64,000 bases of DNA from Micrasema longulum (GCA_022494885.1 JAGVSM010004964.1:62001-126000); one strand, 5' to 3'; positions 42,990 through 53,732 are shown, counted from the stretch's first letter. Numbers and translations: made by a program. Notes: a model not told the origin generated them from the sequence alone.

Positions 42990-43193
42990 ATATTTGGTAC
43001 ACCAATCGCAGCGTATCTTGATTGTTTTTGTACATTTAAGTAAGATAATCAGTCTAACGCGTCAGGTGCTAGTCCTGGGACTCTGATTTAAAAACAGCTT
43101 TTTAAATCAATATTTCTTGTAAAACCATGTCGGGAATCAAACCCGAGGTCTTTTGCATGGCGGGCAAAAATACCGATTACTACACCACGAAGC
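42990..43193 (-). repeat. tRNA-derived SINE, family 1 (minus, with head)
   Basis: The reverse complement begins TTCGTGGTGTAGTAATCGGT, then CCCGCCATGCAAAAGACCTC and GGGTTTGATTCCCGACATGG (box B), followed by GTCCCAGGACTAGCACCTGA and CGCTGCGATTGGTGTACCAA. The anticodon loop region (GCC) fits tRNA-Gly ancestry. Confidence 0.8.
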
Positions 43194-43432
43194 TTTTATA
43201 TATTTAAGTTAATGATAATAGAATATAATACTATTCAATTGAATCTTCGAATTCTCTGATCACTTATTTCTACAGATTTGGATAAAAATATCAATAACAT
43301 TCCTTGATTAAGTTTTCGACGTTAGTTAAGGAGCACATTCATTTAAGTAGGCATCTTTAGAACAGGTTAATTGTTTCGAATATTCAAAGTAGTTGCCAGA
43401 TATAAATTAATTAAGTGCGATTTTGCAACCCC
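43194..43432. other. Unassigned
   Basis: No recognisable element or gene in this short AT-rich gap. Confidence 0.3.
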
Positions 43433-44156
43433 TCTGAATGTTGATAAATCGAAAGTGATAGTTTTTAAAAGGGATGAAAATATAACTAAATGTGAGATCA
43501 GGGTGAACGGAGATTCTGAATCAGGTAGAAGAATTTGTGTATCTGGGAAGTATGATTACTAGGGATGGAAAATTGGGTGAGTGCCGGGGACACGGTGAAC
43601 GGTGCTCTGAAATCTACTTTGGCAAACAAATGTTTATCGCAGGAGGCTAAACTAGCAGTTCACAATGGAGTTCTAGTGCTAACTCTAATGAATAGGAGCA
43701 AACTATGGAATTGGAAAAATGATTTTGAAAGCAGGTTAAATGTTGTCGAAATGCGATCTCTCAGGCGAATGTGTGGTAAAACAATGTATGCTCGGTGCAC
43801 AAATGTCGAGATTCGTAAACTTTGTAAGGCTGAGACATGCATTATCGACAGAATCAAGAAAGGGGTGCTGCGTTGGTTTGGACATGTAGAGCGAATGGAC
43901 AGCGGAAGAATGGCTAAAAGGATCTACGATGCAAATGTTGATGGATGCAGAAAACGAGGAAGACCGAGAAAGACATGGCACGATCAAGTTTATCAAATAT
44001 TTGAAGATGGACATGTCAATAGTAGGAATAATCGGCATGCGTGCATGAGAAGATGTATGAATGTAGCGGAAGCGAGGGCTGTATGCAAAGATAGAGTCTT
44101 ATGGCGTTCTATCCTCTCTGCCAGTCCCTACGGGGAAACGGCGTGATGGTTTGTTA
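43433..44156 (+). pseudogene. RTE-family LINE ORF2 C-terminal half
   Basis: Begins LNVDKSKVIVFKRDENITKC (end of the RT palm). A frameshift near 43515 breaks the NGD..NQVEEFVYLGS region. The frame 43565-44146 then gives STLANKCLSQEAKLAVHNGV, LTLMNRSKLWNWKNDFESRL, VLRWFGHVERMDSGRMAKRI, CRKRGRPRKTWHDQVYQI, ARAVCKDRVLWRSILSASP and a stop, then GTGATGGTTTG. Here YGSE.W has become NRSKLW, showing decay under no constraint. Confidence 0.9.
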
Positions 44157-44609
44157 TTGTTGTTGTTGCAACCCCGCTTACATTACAGGAACGGGCGAAT
44201 TAAAATAATACGAAAAAAAAGTTTTTATGAAAGATACGCCTTTGTTCACCACAGCTTCTGAAATCATGTTCGTAATATGACGTCACTTTTCTTTCCATAG
44301 AAGCATAGTATGTCAAATCGTGCTTTTTTAAAAGCCTCTATGGGTGTCCTCATTTTTCACTCCATCGAGCCTAAATATTTAACAAAATAGGCTTTTTCTA
44401 TTCAATACGAAGATGTTTCCATATTCTCCTCATAATCGTATGGGATGACACAGCGTAAAAGCATCGATTTGTCAATATTGTATTTGAGGATATTTTTGAT
44501 GTTTAAAATTATTATTTCATTTTTCATTATGGAAATAATAGAGAGATACACAAATCTGCAAATTTGGTATAAAGAATCATTGAATATAAAGAATTAAATA
44601 TTTATTTAT
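44157..44609. other. Unassigned
   Basis: A (TTGTTG) run at 44153-44170 follows the RTE end. The rest shows short minus-strand LINE-like character without a clear frame. Confidence 0.3.
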
Positions 44610-45425
44610 TCATTTATTAACGGACATTGTCCATGTATACAATTTATATGTTTTAAATATTACAATGAAAGAATAGTTTAAAACATAAAAAAAAGAAAAG
44701 AAGCATTGAAAAACATAAGGGACATTTAGTCAAGATCTGGACTATTTATTTAGTGCTCGTCTAAATCATTGTAAACTTAAACCAAAAAAGTCCAGATCTT
44801 TTCTTGAGTTAACAATACGACAAAGACGGGTCATTGGAGAATTAAGGCCATAGTTTGTTTCTCAATCTACGAGTCGGAATATTGAATTTTACTTGTCCCA
44901 GTAATGATGGCACATCGATTATACCATTTAGTATGCCGAACATATATTTGGAGTCAATATTAGTTCTACGTTTTTGTAGACTAGAAATATTTAACATTGA
45001 CTCTATTTCAGCATAAGAATAATTATCTCTCTCTAGTCCAAGCATCCACGCTACTTTTCGAAACAACCGATGTTGGACTGATTCAATGTGATTTATGCGA
45101 TTGACATAGAATGGAGACCAGACTACGGAGGCATATTCCAGAAGAGGGCGAACAGTTGAGCAATAAAGAGTTTTGATTGTACGGACATTAGTAAAATCAG
45201 AGGATATTCTGTTAATGAAGCCAAGTAATTCAGTTACTTGTCTACTATATTATCTACACGCTCGTTGTATGTCAGTTTATAGTCCAAAACAACGAAATCG
45301 GTTGTTTTGTTCTATGAAATGATATTATTTTGCATTTTTTAATATTAAGTTCTAATTTATTGACTTTACACCATTGGTTAAAATAGTTAATGTCTGATTG
45401 AAGAAGAAAACAGTCTTGTAAAGTA
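44610..45425 (-). pseudogene. Jockey-like LINE ORF2 C-terminal region
   Basis: From 45425 down the minus strand gives LLQSDINYFNQWCKVNKLEL, NIKKCKIISF, then stops and frameshifts. An open frame 45066-44842 includes FRKVAWMLGLERDNYSYAEI, NISSLQKRRTNIDSKYMFGI, and VPSLLGQVKFNIPTRRLRN. LQ.D...F..WC..NKLELN..KC is the block just after the RT YADD. The 3' UTR (44610-44700) has ACGGACATTGTCCATGTATA, as at 11645. Confidence 0.8.
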
Positions 45426-45559
45426 TTTAATATTTTTTTATATTCATAATTAAAGCATTAATTTTTGTGGTTAATATTCAATGGACATTTCTTAGACATC
45501 TTAACTGGAGATGCCGGAATACCGATCTCAATTATATGTCTTTCTACAAAAAGCACCAC

Positions 45560-46180
45560 TTGCTTACTTAAGAAGATCGCCGTCTACTGTTGGACATGGG
45601 GGTGCTTCATGACATACTTAGTAGACGCCTTGATAGTCCGGCTCTTATGTCGGAGTTATCATTAAATGTCCCCGGCTACCACACCCGTCACACGTCGAGC
45701 TCTCTATTTCATGTGCCAGCAGTTCGTACGAACTATGCCCAGAACTCTCCACTTATACGTTTTGCTCGTGAATATAATTTGAACTTTCCCTTTATTGATC
45801 CATTTGATTGTAAAAAATAACATTTAAAATGCGCGTCTTAAAACATACTTTTTTGTCTTATACTTAGTTTCAATAATAAAGTCTTATTTTATTTTATTAT
45901 ATTTTATCTCTAATTCTTAGAATGTTATATTTATTAATATTTTCGACACTTGTGCAATAATATTTACACACATGTTCACCCTTATTCCAATATAACTCCC
46001 ACTCACACACCCTCTTACTCACTTACACTCACACAAACACACAAGTATGTATTGTACGTTTTTTAAATGTATTTATGTGGATATCTGTCATTGGTTTTAT
46101 TTTCTGTATATTTTATTTGTTATATTTTTGTTACATGTATTACTGTTGATATCCCCAATAAATAATCAATAAAAAATAAA
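45560..46180 (+). pseudogene. Jockey-like LINE ORF2 extreme C-terminus with 3' UTR
   Basis: The plus frame reads EDRRLLLDMGVLHDILSRRL, DSPALMSELSLNVPGYHTRH, SSLFHVPAVRTNYAQNSPLI, RFAREYNLNFPFIDPFDCKK and a stop at about 45820. RR..LD...L..IL...DSP.L......VP.Y.TR...LF......TNY..NSP..R....N is a typical jockey-type ending. The 3' UTR runs to ATATCCCCAATAAATAATCA at about 46175. Confidence 0.8.
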
Positions 46181-46333
46181 AAAAACACTATAATGCAAGT
46201 TTTATTTATTATCAGTTCACGAACAGTTAAACGTATCACAATATTTATTTACAATAAAAAAAATAACAGAAGATTAAGTTAGAAATAATTTTATAATAAA
46301 TTTTATTTCTATAATATAAAAGATCATATTGTC

Positions 46334-46460
46334 GGCCTCGTGATATACCGGTCAGCGCGTTTGCCAGCCATGCAAGAGGTCTCAGGTTCGATTCCCGGCA
46401 TTGTAGATATAAAATATTTATTTAATAAGGTGTTTTATGCTTAAATATGTCCCTAAAACA
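46334..46460 (+). repeat. tRNA-derived SINE, family 1
   Basis: GGCCTCGTGATATACCGGTC, AGCGCGTTTGCCAGCCATGC, AAGAGGTCTCAGGTTCGATT, CCCGGCA. The anticodon loop CAGCCAT gives GCC (Gly). The body is shortened (GGTGTTTTATGCTTAAATAT, GTCCCTAAA). Not a functional tRNA gene because the acceptor stem does not pair. Confidence 0.75.
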
Positions 46461-46636
46461 GTGTACAATGAAGGTGGATTGGCATGGTTTAGCTCAAAGT
46501 CTTATATATTTATAATTTTTTACTTTTTTATTATTTTTATTTTATAATTTTAGTGCATAAAATTAGTTTACATATTTAGTAACAGGGAATCTATATAAAA
46601 CCAATAAAAAGAAAATGAAAACAGAGTGTTTGAATA

Positions 46637-46795
46637 AATCCGTAGCACGTGACAACAAAATAAATTGTTTTAATTAAATTACAAATTGAAAAGCTTCAGT
46701 TAAATTAATTTTACAATAGAATCACCATGTAAAGCGCCCTTGAGGTATTTTATTACGAAAATGGCGCTTATAAGTTATCCATAAAAATAATAATT
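46637..46795 (+). repeat. Solo CR1/L2-type LINE 3' UTR
   Basis: TCCGTAGCACGTGACAACAA, AATTACAAATTGAAAAGCTT, AAGCGCCCTTGAGGTATTTT, ACGAAAATGGCGCTTATAAG, then an ATAATAATT tail. It is the reverse of 22605-22780. Confidence 0.8.
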
Positions 46796-47217
46796 CTCTA
46801 TTTATGATGGTCTCAATCTAACATGGCTCAGTCTGTTTTGATAGAGATTTTTTATCTTTTGGAGCATAAGTAGTCCTATACTAATATAACAATAAAAAAA
46901 AAACTAAAACGACTTAATTGTAAATGCCTAGCTAATTATATGTCTATCGTTTTTATAAATATATTGTATATCATTATTTTACTGCCCTTGTTTGTTGTTG
47001 CTAGAAAGTTCTATGTTCTTTTAGTTCAGTTTCTTCATATAGCTATTGTAATTGGCTTTGGCCGTTATAATAAATAAATAAATAAATTATCCTTGCATTG
47101 GCTCCTGAATAATTATATCATTTTTCTTACGTAAATACTACGAAAACATAAAATTAGAAACATAAGACACGGTATTATAGATTATTAATAAAAAAAAAAT
47201 ACTGATAACAAATCGGG
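46796..47217. repeat. LINE 3' UTR remnants
   Basis: 46808-46920 is the reverse of the block at 35105-35225. A second tail lies at 47040-47085 (TGGCTTTGGCCGTTATAATA, AATAAATAAATAAA). No coding region. Confidence 0.5.
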
Positions 47218-47400
47218 TTGTGGTCCCGTGGCTATTGTCTCGGACTCACGGATCAAAGGTCCGTGGTTCGAATCCCACTCTACCCCAACTTGATTCCCAT
47301 TTTCTAAAAGTGAGTTATTTACAATTCGTTGAAAATGGCCGCTTAAAATGACATATTTGCGTTAATTATAAGAACGTAAATATTTATTTTTTCTTAAAAA
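47218..47400 (+). repeat. tRNA-derived SINE, family 3 (full-length-looking)
   Basis: Head: TTGTGGTCCCGTGGCTATTG, CGGACTCACGGATCAAAGGT and CCGTGGTTCGAATCCCACTC (box B at 47264). Body: CCCCAACTTGATTCCCATTT, GTGAGTTATTTACAATTCGT, ending in T- and A-runs. Partial copies lie at 10985 and 42650. Confidence 0.8.
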
Positions 47401-48060
47401 AAAAAACTATCACTACATATCAAAAAGATTCAAGTAATATTTTTTATGTGCCACACTTTTAGGTTTACCTTTCGTTTTTTTAGTTTATCGGGCATTTTTT
47501 AGTTAACGAGTTTGTTTATTTATACCAAGGCTACATTAAATGATCATGCAAAATGTAACAAAAAAAAATGGGAGGACACTCGAGTTCGTTTTTTGACGTC
47601 AACACTCAACATTAGATTTTGCTGGATCCCAATAAATTTTTTTTATACTTTTTAAAAAATATTTTATTTAATAGTATAATTATACATTTTTACAATTTAA
47701 AAAAAAAATAACTTGTTATATTCTTACTAAAACTAAAATCCCACCAAGCCACTTTTTGGAGCTTGTTGGTGAAGATTATATTTATACTAACTTAATAATA
47801 TTATTAACATTTATAAAAACAACGAATAACAGATAAAAATTAACAGTCGGAAAGATCAGAATAAACATGTTTATACAAATAATAATATTTAATTTTATTT
47901 TTTAAATACAAGAAAATACATGAAAAATTAAAATGTTTACACCTAAGCTACCATTCATATATAAACTCTTGATCGAGATCGATTATTTCCTAAAATTCCT
48001 TATAATTTTGACCAATCTATTTATTATCACTGGATTTTGGGGAATGGAAAAACAAAATTA
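47401..48060. other. AT-rich DNA; probable minus LINE 3' UTR at 47635-47900
   Basis: TTTTTTATACTTTTTAAAAA at 47638 followed by CCACCAAGCCACTTTTTGGA suggests a reversed LINE tail, but no coding part is recognised. 47945-48060 carries Helitron-internal-like sequence (ATTCCTTATAATTTTGACC, CACTGGATTTTGG) as in the Helitron copies. Confidence 0.4.
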
Positions 48061-48061
48061 A

Positions 48062-48908
48062 CTCAAACAAACAAACCCAACAAACAAACCATCACGCCGT
48101 TTCCCCATAGGGGTAGGCAGAGAGGATAGAACGCCATAACACTATATCTCTATCTTCTCATGCACGCACGCCGATTATTCTTACTTTTGACATGTCTTTT
48201 TTCAAGTATTTGATGGACTTGATCGTGCCATGTCTTTCTCGGTCTTCCTCGTTTTCTGCATCCATCAATATTCGCATTGTGGATCCTTTCAGCCGTTCTT
48301 TCGCTGTCTATTCGCTCTGCATGTCCAAACCAACGCAGCACCCCTTCCTTGATTCTGTCGATAATGCATGTCTCAGCCTTACACACTTCACGGATCTCGA
48401 CATTTGTGCACCTATTATACATCGTTTTACCACATATTCGCCTGAGATATCGCATTTCGACAACATTTAACCTACTTTTATCATCATTTTTCTAATTCCA
48501 TACTTCGCTCCCATTCATTAGAGTTGGCACTAGAACTTTGTTGTGAACTGCTAGTTTAGCCTCCCGCAATAAACATTTGTTTGCCAAAGTAGATTTCAGT
48601 GCACCGTTTATCCTGTTTCCGGCACTCACCCTCCTTTCAATATCTTTCTCGGTCTTTCAATCCAAAATAAACATACTTCCCAGGTACACAAATTCTTCTA
48701 CCTTATTCAGAATATCTCCGTTTACACTGATCTCACATTTAGTTATATTTTCATCCCTTTCAAAAACCATCACTTTCGATTTATCAACGTTCAAAAGCAA
48801 ACCGCCTTTCTTGCATACATCTTAGACTTTTGTTACCAAGAATTGAAGGTCTTTTTTGCTGCTAGCAAGAAGCACGGCATCATCTGCATACAGAAGACAG
48901 TCACGTTT
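48062..48908 (-). pseudogene. RTE-family LINE ORF2 including the RT YADD motif
   Basis: The minus strand from about 48908 reads RDCLLYADDAVLLASSKKDL, QFLVTKV, stop, DVCKKGGLLLNVDKSKVMVF, ENITKCEISVNGD, then CLL-type repeats of the family, and an open frame 48455-48150 (MRYLRRICGKTMYNRCTNVE, GVLRWFGHAERIDSERTAER, RKRGRPRKTWHDQVHQI). It ends in the reversed TTTG tail at 48062-48090. YADD is RT catalytic motif C. This is the only RTE copy here that keeps it; an in-frame stop follows 20 codons later. Confidence 0.9.
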
Positions 48909-49699
48909 ATTATATTAAAAAAAAGTATTCCTATCAGTGCACCCCTGTAACTAAGAAGAGCTTCGCAATTGCGCCACTAGGCGTAGTTTGACGTTTATAA
49001 AAATAATATTTAAGCTTTGTTAATTACTCATTAACAAAAATTTATCAATAAAAAGATATACAATCCTTTTTACAATGTTTATCCGAAATGTTTTTACACG
49101 CTCTTGTGACACAAATAGGCATTTTGGTTTTATTTCAAAACGTCACGCCTGGCTGGCGGTTGAAGAATGACTAAATGCGCGTTGGGCATGAGTTGAGTGT
49201 CATAATTTTAAAGGCTCAGAGCATGTCAATGTGTATTAATTTATTTTTATTTTATTTATTTAGAATACAAACATATGAACAGGTTAAATGATTATAAATA
49301 GAAACTATAAAAAATATATATTTAGGAATTTTTAAGGACATATTTATCCACGACACGATGGTACATAATAGACTTGGTGGAAGTAGAAGCGGGAGAGAAA
49401 CTGCAAAAGCAGTTATTTTGCAGGTATTTCTTTCTTTAAACATTTTGGTAACACAATATTATAATGTTTTCATAAAAATATGAAAAATCTTAAATCTATC
49501 AATAAAATAAGTGTAAAAAAAATTAAAAACAAGTATATCAATTCTTTTTTGTAACCGGAATATATAAAATATAATAAACAAATACTTTTTTTAACACTGT
49601 TTTAAATTGTTTGGTTTCTCTTTTTTTTACACATGAAACTTAGAATTTAAGGAAAAGATTTTTAAAACCAATTTTAATTAATTTTTTTATATATTTCAT
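48909..49699. other. Helitron-derived scraps and AT-rich DNA
   Basis: 48925-49010 (TATTCCTATCAGTGCACCCC, then GGCGTAGTTTGACGTTTATA) resembles Helitron interior (32100-32165) and recurs at 49995. 49140-49215 is less AT-rich without a frame. 49240-49262 is a LINE-like reversed tail. Confidence 0.35.
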
Positions 49700-49885
49700 T
49701 GAATTTGATTCAGTGATCGTTTGAAAGAAGACATCTTGTCATTAATAAAATCAAGACTGGTATGTTTGTTGGCAGACCTAAGAATTCTGGGCATAGGGGA
49801 ATGAAGACCATATTTAGTTATATGGTTATCAATATGAAAGAGTAAGTTTTGTCTGAGGTGAACGCTATGATTTTTCAGTTGTGCA
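49700..49885 (-). pseudogene. LINE ORF2 extreme C-terminus
   Basis: The open minus frame gives NHSVHLRQNLLFHIDNHITK, YGLHSPMPRILRSANKHTSL, DFINDKMSSFKRSLNQIQ and a stop. The R..LLFH......YG..SPM.RIL...N......DF......FK pattern is a jockey-type ending with no upstream RT. Confidence 0.6.
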
Positions 49886-50090
49886 ACTTTGAAACTACTC
49901 CGCCTGTGACATTACGTGTTATTTAAGGCGAGTTCTGCTGATTGGTTCATTGGCAAAAATAATATTAACACACATTTATAATATTTAAAAAAACGAATTC
50001 CTATCAGTGCACCCCTGAAACTAAACAGAGCTTCTTCTGAATTATCCAATATAATGAAAATAATAATCATTGTTTTCAATCCGAGGGTTT

Positions 50091-50288
50091 CCTGAACTAG
50101 TACTATCCATGTGCCCACAAAACTCAGTCACACACGAATGGATAGATTTCGTAAAATCCTTCCTGATGGACGAGTGGGCTAAACATTTCGGCGTTATCTC
50201 AATCCACCCCTTATCTACTGGTCACATAACATTACTCAGCTACTCCAAACCCTCAATCAATGAGGGAAGTCAGTGGTTTTCGAAATAA
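50091..50288 (+). CDS. Orphan coding-like segment, unknown protein
   Basis: An open frame of about 60 codons ends at TAA (50286-50288): VTHEWIDFVKSFLMDEWAKH, FGVISIHPLSTGHITLLSYS, KPSINEGSQWFSK. Composition (Trp-rich, mixed hydrophobic and charged, no low complexity) looks protein-like and differs from the AT-driven frames nearby. The preceding bases (GTTTCCTGAACTAG) could be a splice acceptor, so it may be a last exon, or a transposon or virus-derived remnant. I do not recognise a family. Confidence 0.35.
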   Translation, partial: PELVLSMCPQNSVTHEWIDFVKSFLMDEWAKHFGVISIHPLSTGHITLLSYSKPSINEGSQWFSK

Positions 50289-50295
50289 ATTGTCA

Positions 50296-50865
50296 AACAA
50301 AATAGATTTTTTACCCTTGAAAATAGACGCACTGCATCTGAAATTAGCTAGTTACATAAATTATTAAATAATAAAGTAGACTCTTCTAACCTACTCTCCA
50401 TAATTAATCTCTATGTCCACTTTCGCGTTGAAAAGAAATAAGTATTTGTTCCATCTGCCAGTCTGTAGCACTAACTATGCACAACGCTCTTTCCTCTATC
50501 GTTCTTGCTCTAACTAAAAACATTTTTTAAAACTATTGATATATTTTACATGCCCCTTAATTTATTTAAAAATAAATTAAGACTTATTATTTCTGGCTGC
50601 GATACGATCCCACCTTCTGTTTAATTATGCTCACACTTACACACACCTGAACACTTATTCCCACACGAATACACATAAACACACGTCTACACCTACTCTC
50701 ATACAAATACAAATAAACACACCCTTTTGTTGCAACATAATTTTATAGTGTGTATGATTCTTATTTAGAAACATCGCTGGTCTGTCTTTAAACCGTATTT
50801 TCTAAAAATGTTATTACATCATTGTTGACTGTTTGTTTCTTTAAAATAAATAAATAAATAATTTG
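50296..50865 (+). pseudogene. Jockey-like LINE C-terminus with 3' UTR, family G (plus)
   Basis: Starts TTGAAAATAGACGCACTGCA (LENRRTASEIS.LHKLLNNK, frameshifted), then CTACTCTCCATAATTAATC. The 3' UTR has TTGTTCCATCTGCCAGTCTG, TACATGCCCCTTAATTTATT and the AC-rich minisatellite CACACACCTGAACACTTATT (50630-50720), and ends AAATAAATAAATAA at 50865. It is the plus-strand twin of 36360-37140. Confidence 0.8.
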
Positions 50866-50904
50866 TTAATAAACTATTGAATTATTAACAATAAATTATG
50901 GACA

Positions 50905-51270
50905 ATAGTTTGTCCAAATCTTGGTAGACAAGGACTGGATTCAACTCCCAGGAAAGCTGTTAATATTAACATACTCGTATTACAACAGATGTAGAACATT
51001 TATCAGAAGGTGATATGGAAGTCTAGGCACCTACAGGGTTTATGACTTGTCATTAGCTGGTTTAATGGACATACACAATTTTGCCCATATTTAAACATCT
51101 AAATTCCTTCAATTCTTTCATCTGTTAATGTTTGTGAAGGTGAAGAGCTGAAACCTTATTTATGCGGGTGAGATTCATCTAATTGAATTATTTTACCTAT
51201 ATACTAGGCAACGCCTAAAAATATTATTTTTTCAATTTCTATAGTTCTTCATGGACCAGGTGGATTTATC
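50905..51270 (+). repeat. 380-bp family repeat unit (plus)
   Basis: TTGTCCAAATCTTGGTAGAC, ACTGGATTCAACTCCCAGGA, GGTGATATGGAAGTCTAGGC, GAAGAGCTGAAACCTTATTT, ACTAGGCAACGCCTAAAAAT, TTCATGGACCAGGTGGATTT. It directly abuts a Helitron fragment. Confidence 0.8.
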
Positions 51271-51271
51271 A

Positions 51272-51764
51272 TCATCATTCGAGGAGAATGCATTTACAAA
51301 AAAAATGGAAAGACGTTGTTTTTTTTTATAACAAAGTTTGTTTTTTAATGTTTACAAACAGCAATTTCAATTAGATTCTTTCATTAAATTCCTTATAATT
51401 TCTAAACATGTATTTATTTTAACTGGATAATTGGTAATACTTAAATAATATGAAATTCAATACATTTTAAAAAATCGTATTCTTACATCAGAACACTCCT
51501 CTGTGGGTGAAAAGACTGGAGTTTGACATTAGCAAAAAGAATGTCGAATTTGAAAAAAGAAATTATTTTATATTTTGGAATTCAACCCTAAAAAAGTACC
51601 TAGGTACCTACTTGAATGAAATATTTGAAAATTGTTTTTTTTTAGTTTTGGAATATAATCACAAAAAAGTTCCTAGGTACCTACTTATCGATGAAAAGTC
51701 TTTTTCCACGCTAATAGCAGGCAAACCAACCTTAGGGCAGGACAACGTCTGTCGGCTCCGCTAG
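51272..51764 (+). mobile_element. Helitron-like 3' part
   Basis: TCATTCGAGGAGAATGCATT and GAATTCAACCCTAAAAAAGT are interior blocks, and GGACAACGTCTGTCGGCTCC, GCTAG|T is the 3' end. The 5' half is missing. CTACTTGAATGAAATATTTG-type internal sequence is partly duplicated (two GTACCTACTT blocks at 51606 and 51677). Confidence 0.7.
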
Positions 51765-51774
51765 TACATTTTTA

Positions 51775-52177
51775 AAAGTCGTATTTCTACATAAGTACAC
51801 CCCTTTGTAAGTGAGAAGACCGGAGTTTGACGTTTGCAAAAAGAATGCCAAATTTGAAAAAATATTTATTTCATGTTGTGGAATTCAATCATAAACAAGT
51901 ACCTACTTAAAATCAATATTTGATTTTTAATAATTCATCACACATACAGCAAAATTCTATAATATATTGCTGGTGATATTGTATTTTTTTATTTTGCTTT
52001 GGGCAACAGCATATCATACAATGACGAAACGAAAAGATTGAAATGTCGAAGTTAACGTTAAATGACACTTAGTTTATACTTTAAAAAAAAATTCGAATAT
52101 CAAAAAAACGTTCGGTGAACTATCTAATAGCAGGCAAGCCAACGTTTGGACAGGACAATGTTTGTCAGGTCCGCTAG
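51775..52177 (+). mobile_element. Helitron-like 3' part, second copy with internal insertion
   Basis: AAGTACACCCCTTTGTAAGT, GACCGGAGTTTGACGTTTGC, GAATTCAATCATAAACAAGT match the first copy. About 51950-52120 is foreign. The end resumes with GCAGGCAAGCCAACGTTTGG, GGACAATGTTTGTCAGGTCC and GCTAG|T. Two 3' ends in tandem (51764, 52177). Confidence 0.65.
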
Positions 52178-52189
52178 TAGAGCTATAAA

Positions 52190-52510
52190 TCCACATAAGA
52201 AAGAGCAAAGAAAGAACTCATAACAAGGAAGACAGAGTCGCTTTCTGTGTCCAGTTTTGGTGAAACAGATTAAGTCGGTTTTTGACAGTGATGAGGGACG
52301 CACGCATGTAAAATGAGCGGCGTAATTATGATTTTTAATTAATTTTGCAAGAAAATGGCTAAATTATTTGTTTATTTTAATAAATTATGGAAAAAAAATT
52401 GTTAAACTGTACGTCTCCATGTTTTTTTTTTCAAATGTCTGAACATTAGAATATTCAGTCTTTGGCTTATGGTAACACGACGTTACATCGCCACACGCAA
52501 ATAAATTATT
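52190..52510 (+). repeat. Dispersed repeat, copy 2 of 2 (partner 1138-1460)
   Basis: GAACTCATAACAAGGAAGAC, GACAGTGATGAGGGACGCAC, TATGGTAACACGACGTTACA. It starts directly after a Helitron 3' end (CTAG|TAGAG). Confidence 0.6.
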
Positions 52511-52547
52511 TACCATAGTCATTCAATCGTTAAGTTAAAAATTTCGA

Positions 52548-52578
52548 GACAATTGTTTCACCTTGTTAGGGTATTTTC
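52548..52578 (-). repeat. Stemless hammerhead-like relic
   Basis: The minus strand reads CCTAACAAGGTGAAACAATT, GTC: same as the foldback arm motif at 509-529 but with the palindrome ACAATTGT instead of ACGCGT. No stem II. Confidence 0.4.
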
Positions 52579-52937
52579 AAACGAATGTGAAGATTAGATG
52601 GATTGAATGTCCTTATATAGTTATATAATTCAAGGTACTTAAGTAGAAAATAAAAATAATCTTATGAGCCATAGCATGTACATATATCATAATTGAGGGA
52701 AAAACCAATGGTTAAGGGCGAGGCTAAGTGTTTAGTAGGTAATGGAGAATTTCGGTATTTATATTTGAATTTCGGGAAAAATATAACAAAGTAAGTATTT
52801 ATTGACATACAAGTATGTATTGTGAGATAATTAATATATCGTAGTCTAAAATATCGAATTTCAGTTCGGAAGTTCAGAAGTTCATTAGACTCAAATCAGT
52901 GGTTGATTTCTAATATTATAAGTTTAAATATTAAGAA

Positions 52938-53732
52938 GACCTTCAATTTTTGGTAACAAAAGTCTACGATGTATGCAAGAAAAGCGATTTGCTTATGAAT
53001 ATTGATAAATCCAAAGTGATGGTTTTTAAAAGGGATGAAAATATAACTAAATGTGAGATCAGCGTGAACGGAGATATTTTGAACCAGGTAGAAGAATTTG
53101 TGTACCTGGGAAGTATGTTTACTAGGGACGGAAAGGCCGAGAAAGATATTGAAAGGAGGGTAAGTGCCGGGACCAGGGTGAACGGTGCACTAAAATCTAC
53201 TTTGGCAAACAAATGTTTATCGCAGGAGGCTAAACTAGCAGTTCACAATGGAGTTCTAGCGCCAACTCTAATGTATGGGAGCGAAGTATGGAATTGGAAA
53301 AATAACGATGAAAATAGGTCGAATGCTGTCAAAATGCGATCCCTCAGGCGAATGTGTGGTAAAACGATGCATGATAGGTGCACAAATGTCGAGATCCGTG
53401 AAGTGTGTAAGGCTGAGTCATGCATTATTGACAGAATCAAGAAAGGGGTGCTGCGTTGGTTTGAACATGTAGAGCGAATGAACAGTGAAAGAACGGCTAA
53501 AAGGATCTACGATGCAAATGTTGATGGATGCAGAAAACGAGGAAGACCGAGAAAGACATGGCACGATCAAGTCCATCAAATACTTGAAGATGGACATGTC
53601 AAAAGTAGGAATAATCGGCGTGCGAGCATGAGAAGATGTATGAATGTAGAAGAAGCGAGGTCTGTATGCCAATATAGAGTGTTATGGCGTTCTATCCTTT
53701 TTGCCTACCCCTACGGGGAAACGGAGTGATGG
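52938..53732 (+). pseudogene. RTE-family LINE ORF2 C-terminal half, longest open copy
   Basis: Frame from about 52940 (DLQF, LVTKVYDVCKKSDLLMNIDK) is open for 259 codons to 53729: SKVMVFKRDENITKCEISVN, ILNQVEEFVYLGSMFTRDGK, TLMYGSEVWNWKNNDENRSN, GVLRWFEHVERMNSERTAKR, CRKRGRPRKTWHDQVHQILE, VCQYRVLWRSILFAYPYGE. The region corresponds to the RT thumb and C-terminus of RTE-like ORF2, starting just after YADD. It is 5'-truncated. GHVERM is EHVERM here. The absence of stops suggests a recent copy. Confidence 0.9.

Noticed and set aside
43736..44038. Recurring antisense frames (SSSFSASINI, STPSLILSIM patterns) at 35333, 43736, 48192 and 53418
   Set aside because: They are the complementary strand of the RTE LINE coding region and are conserved only because the LINE is.
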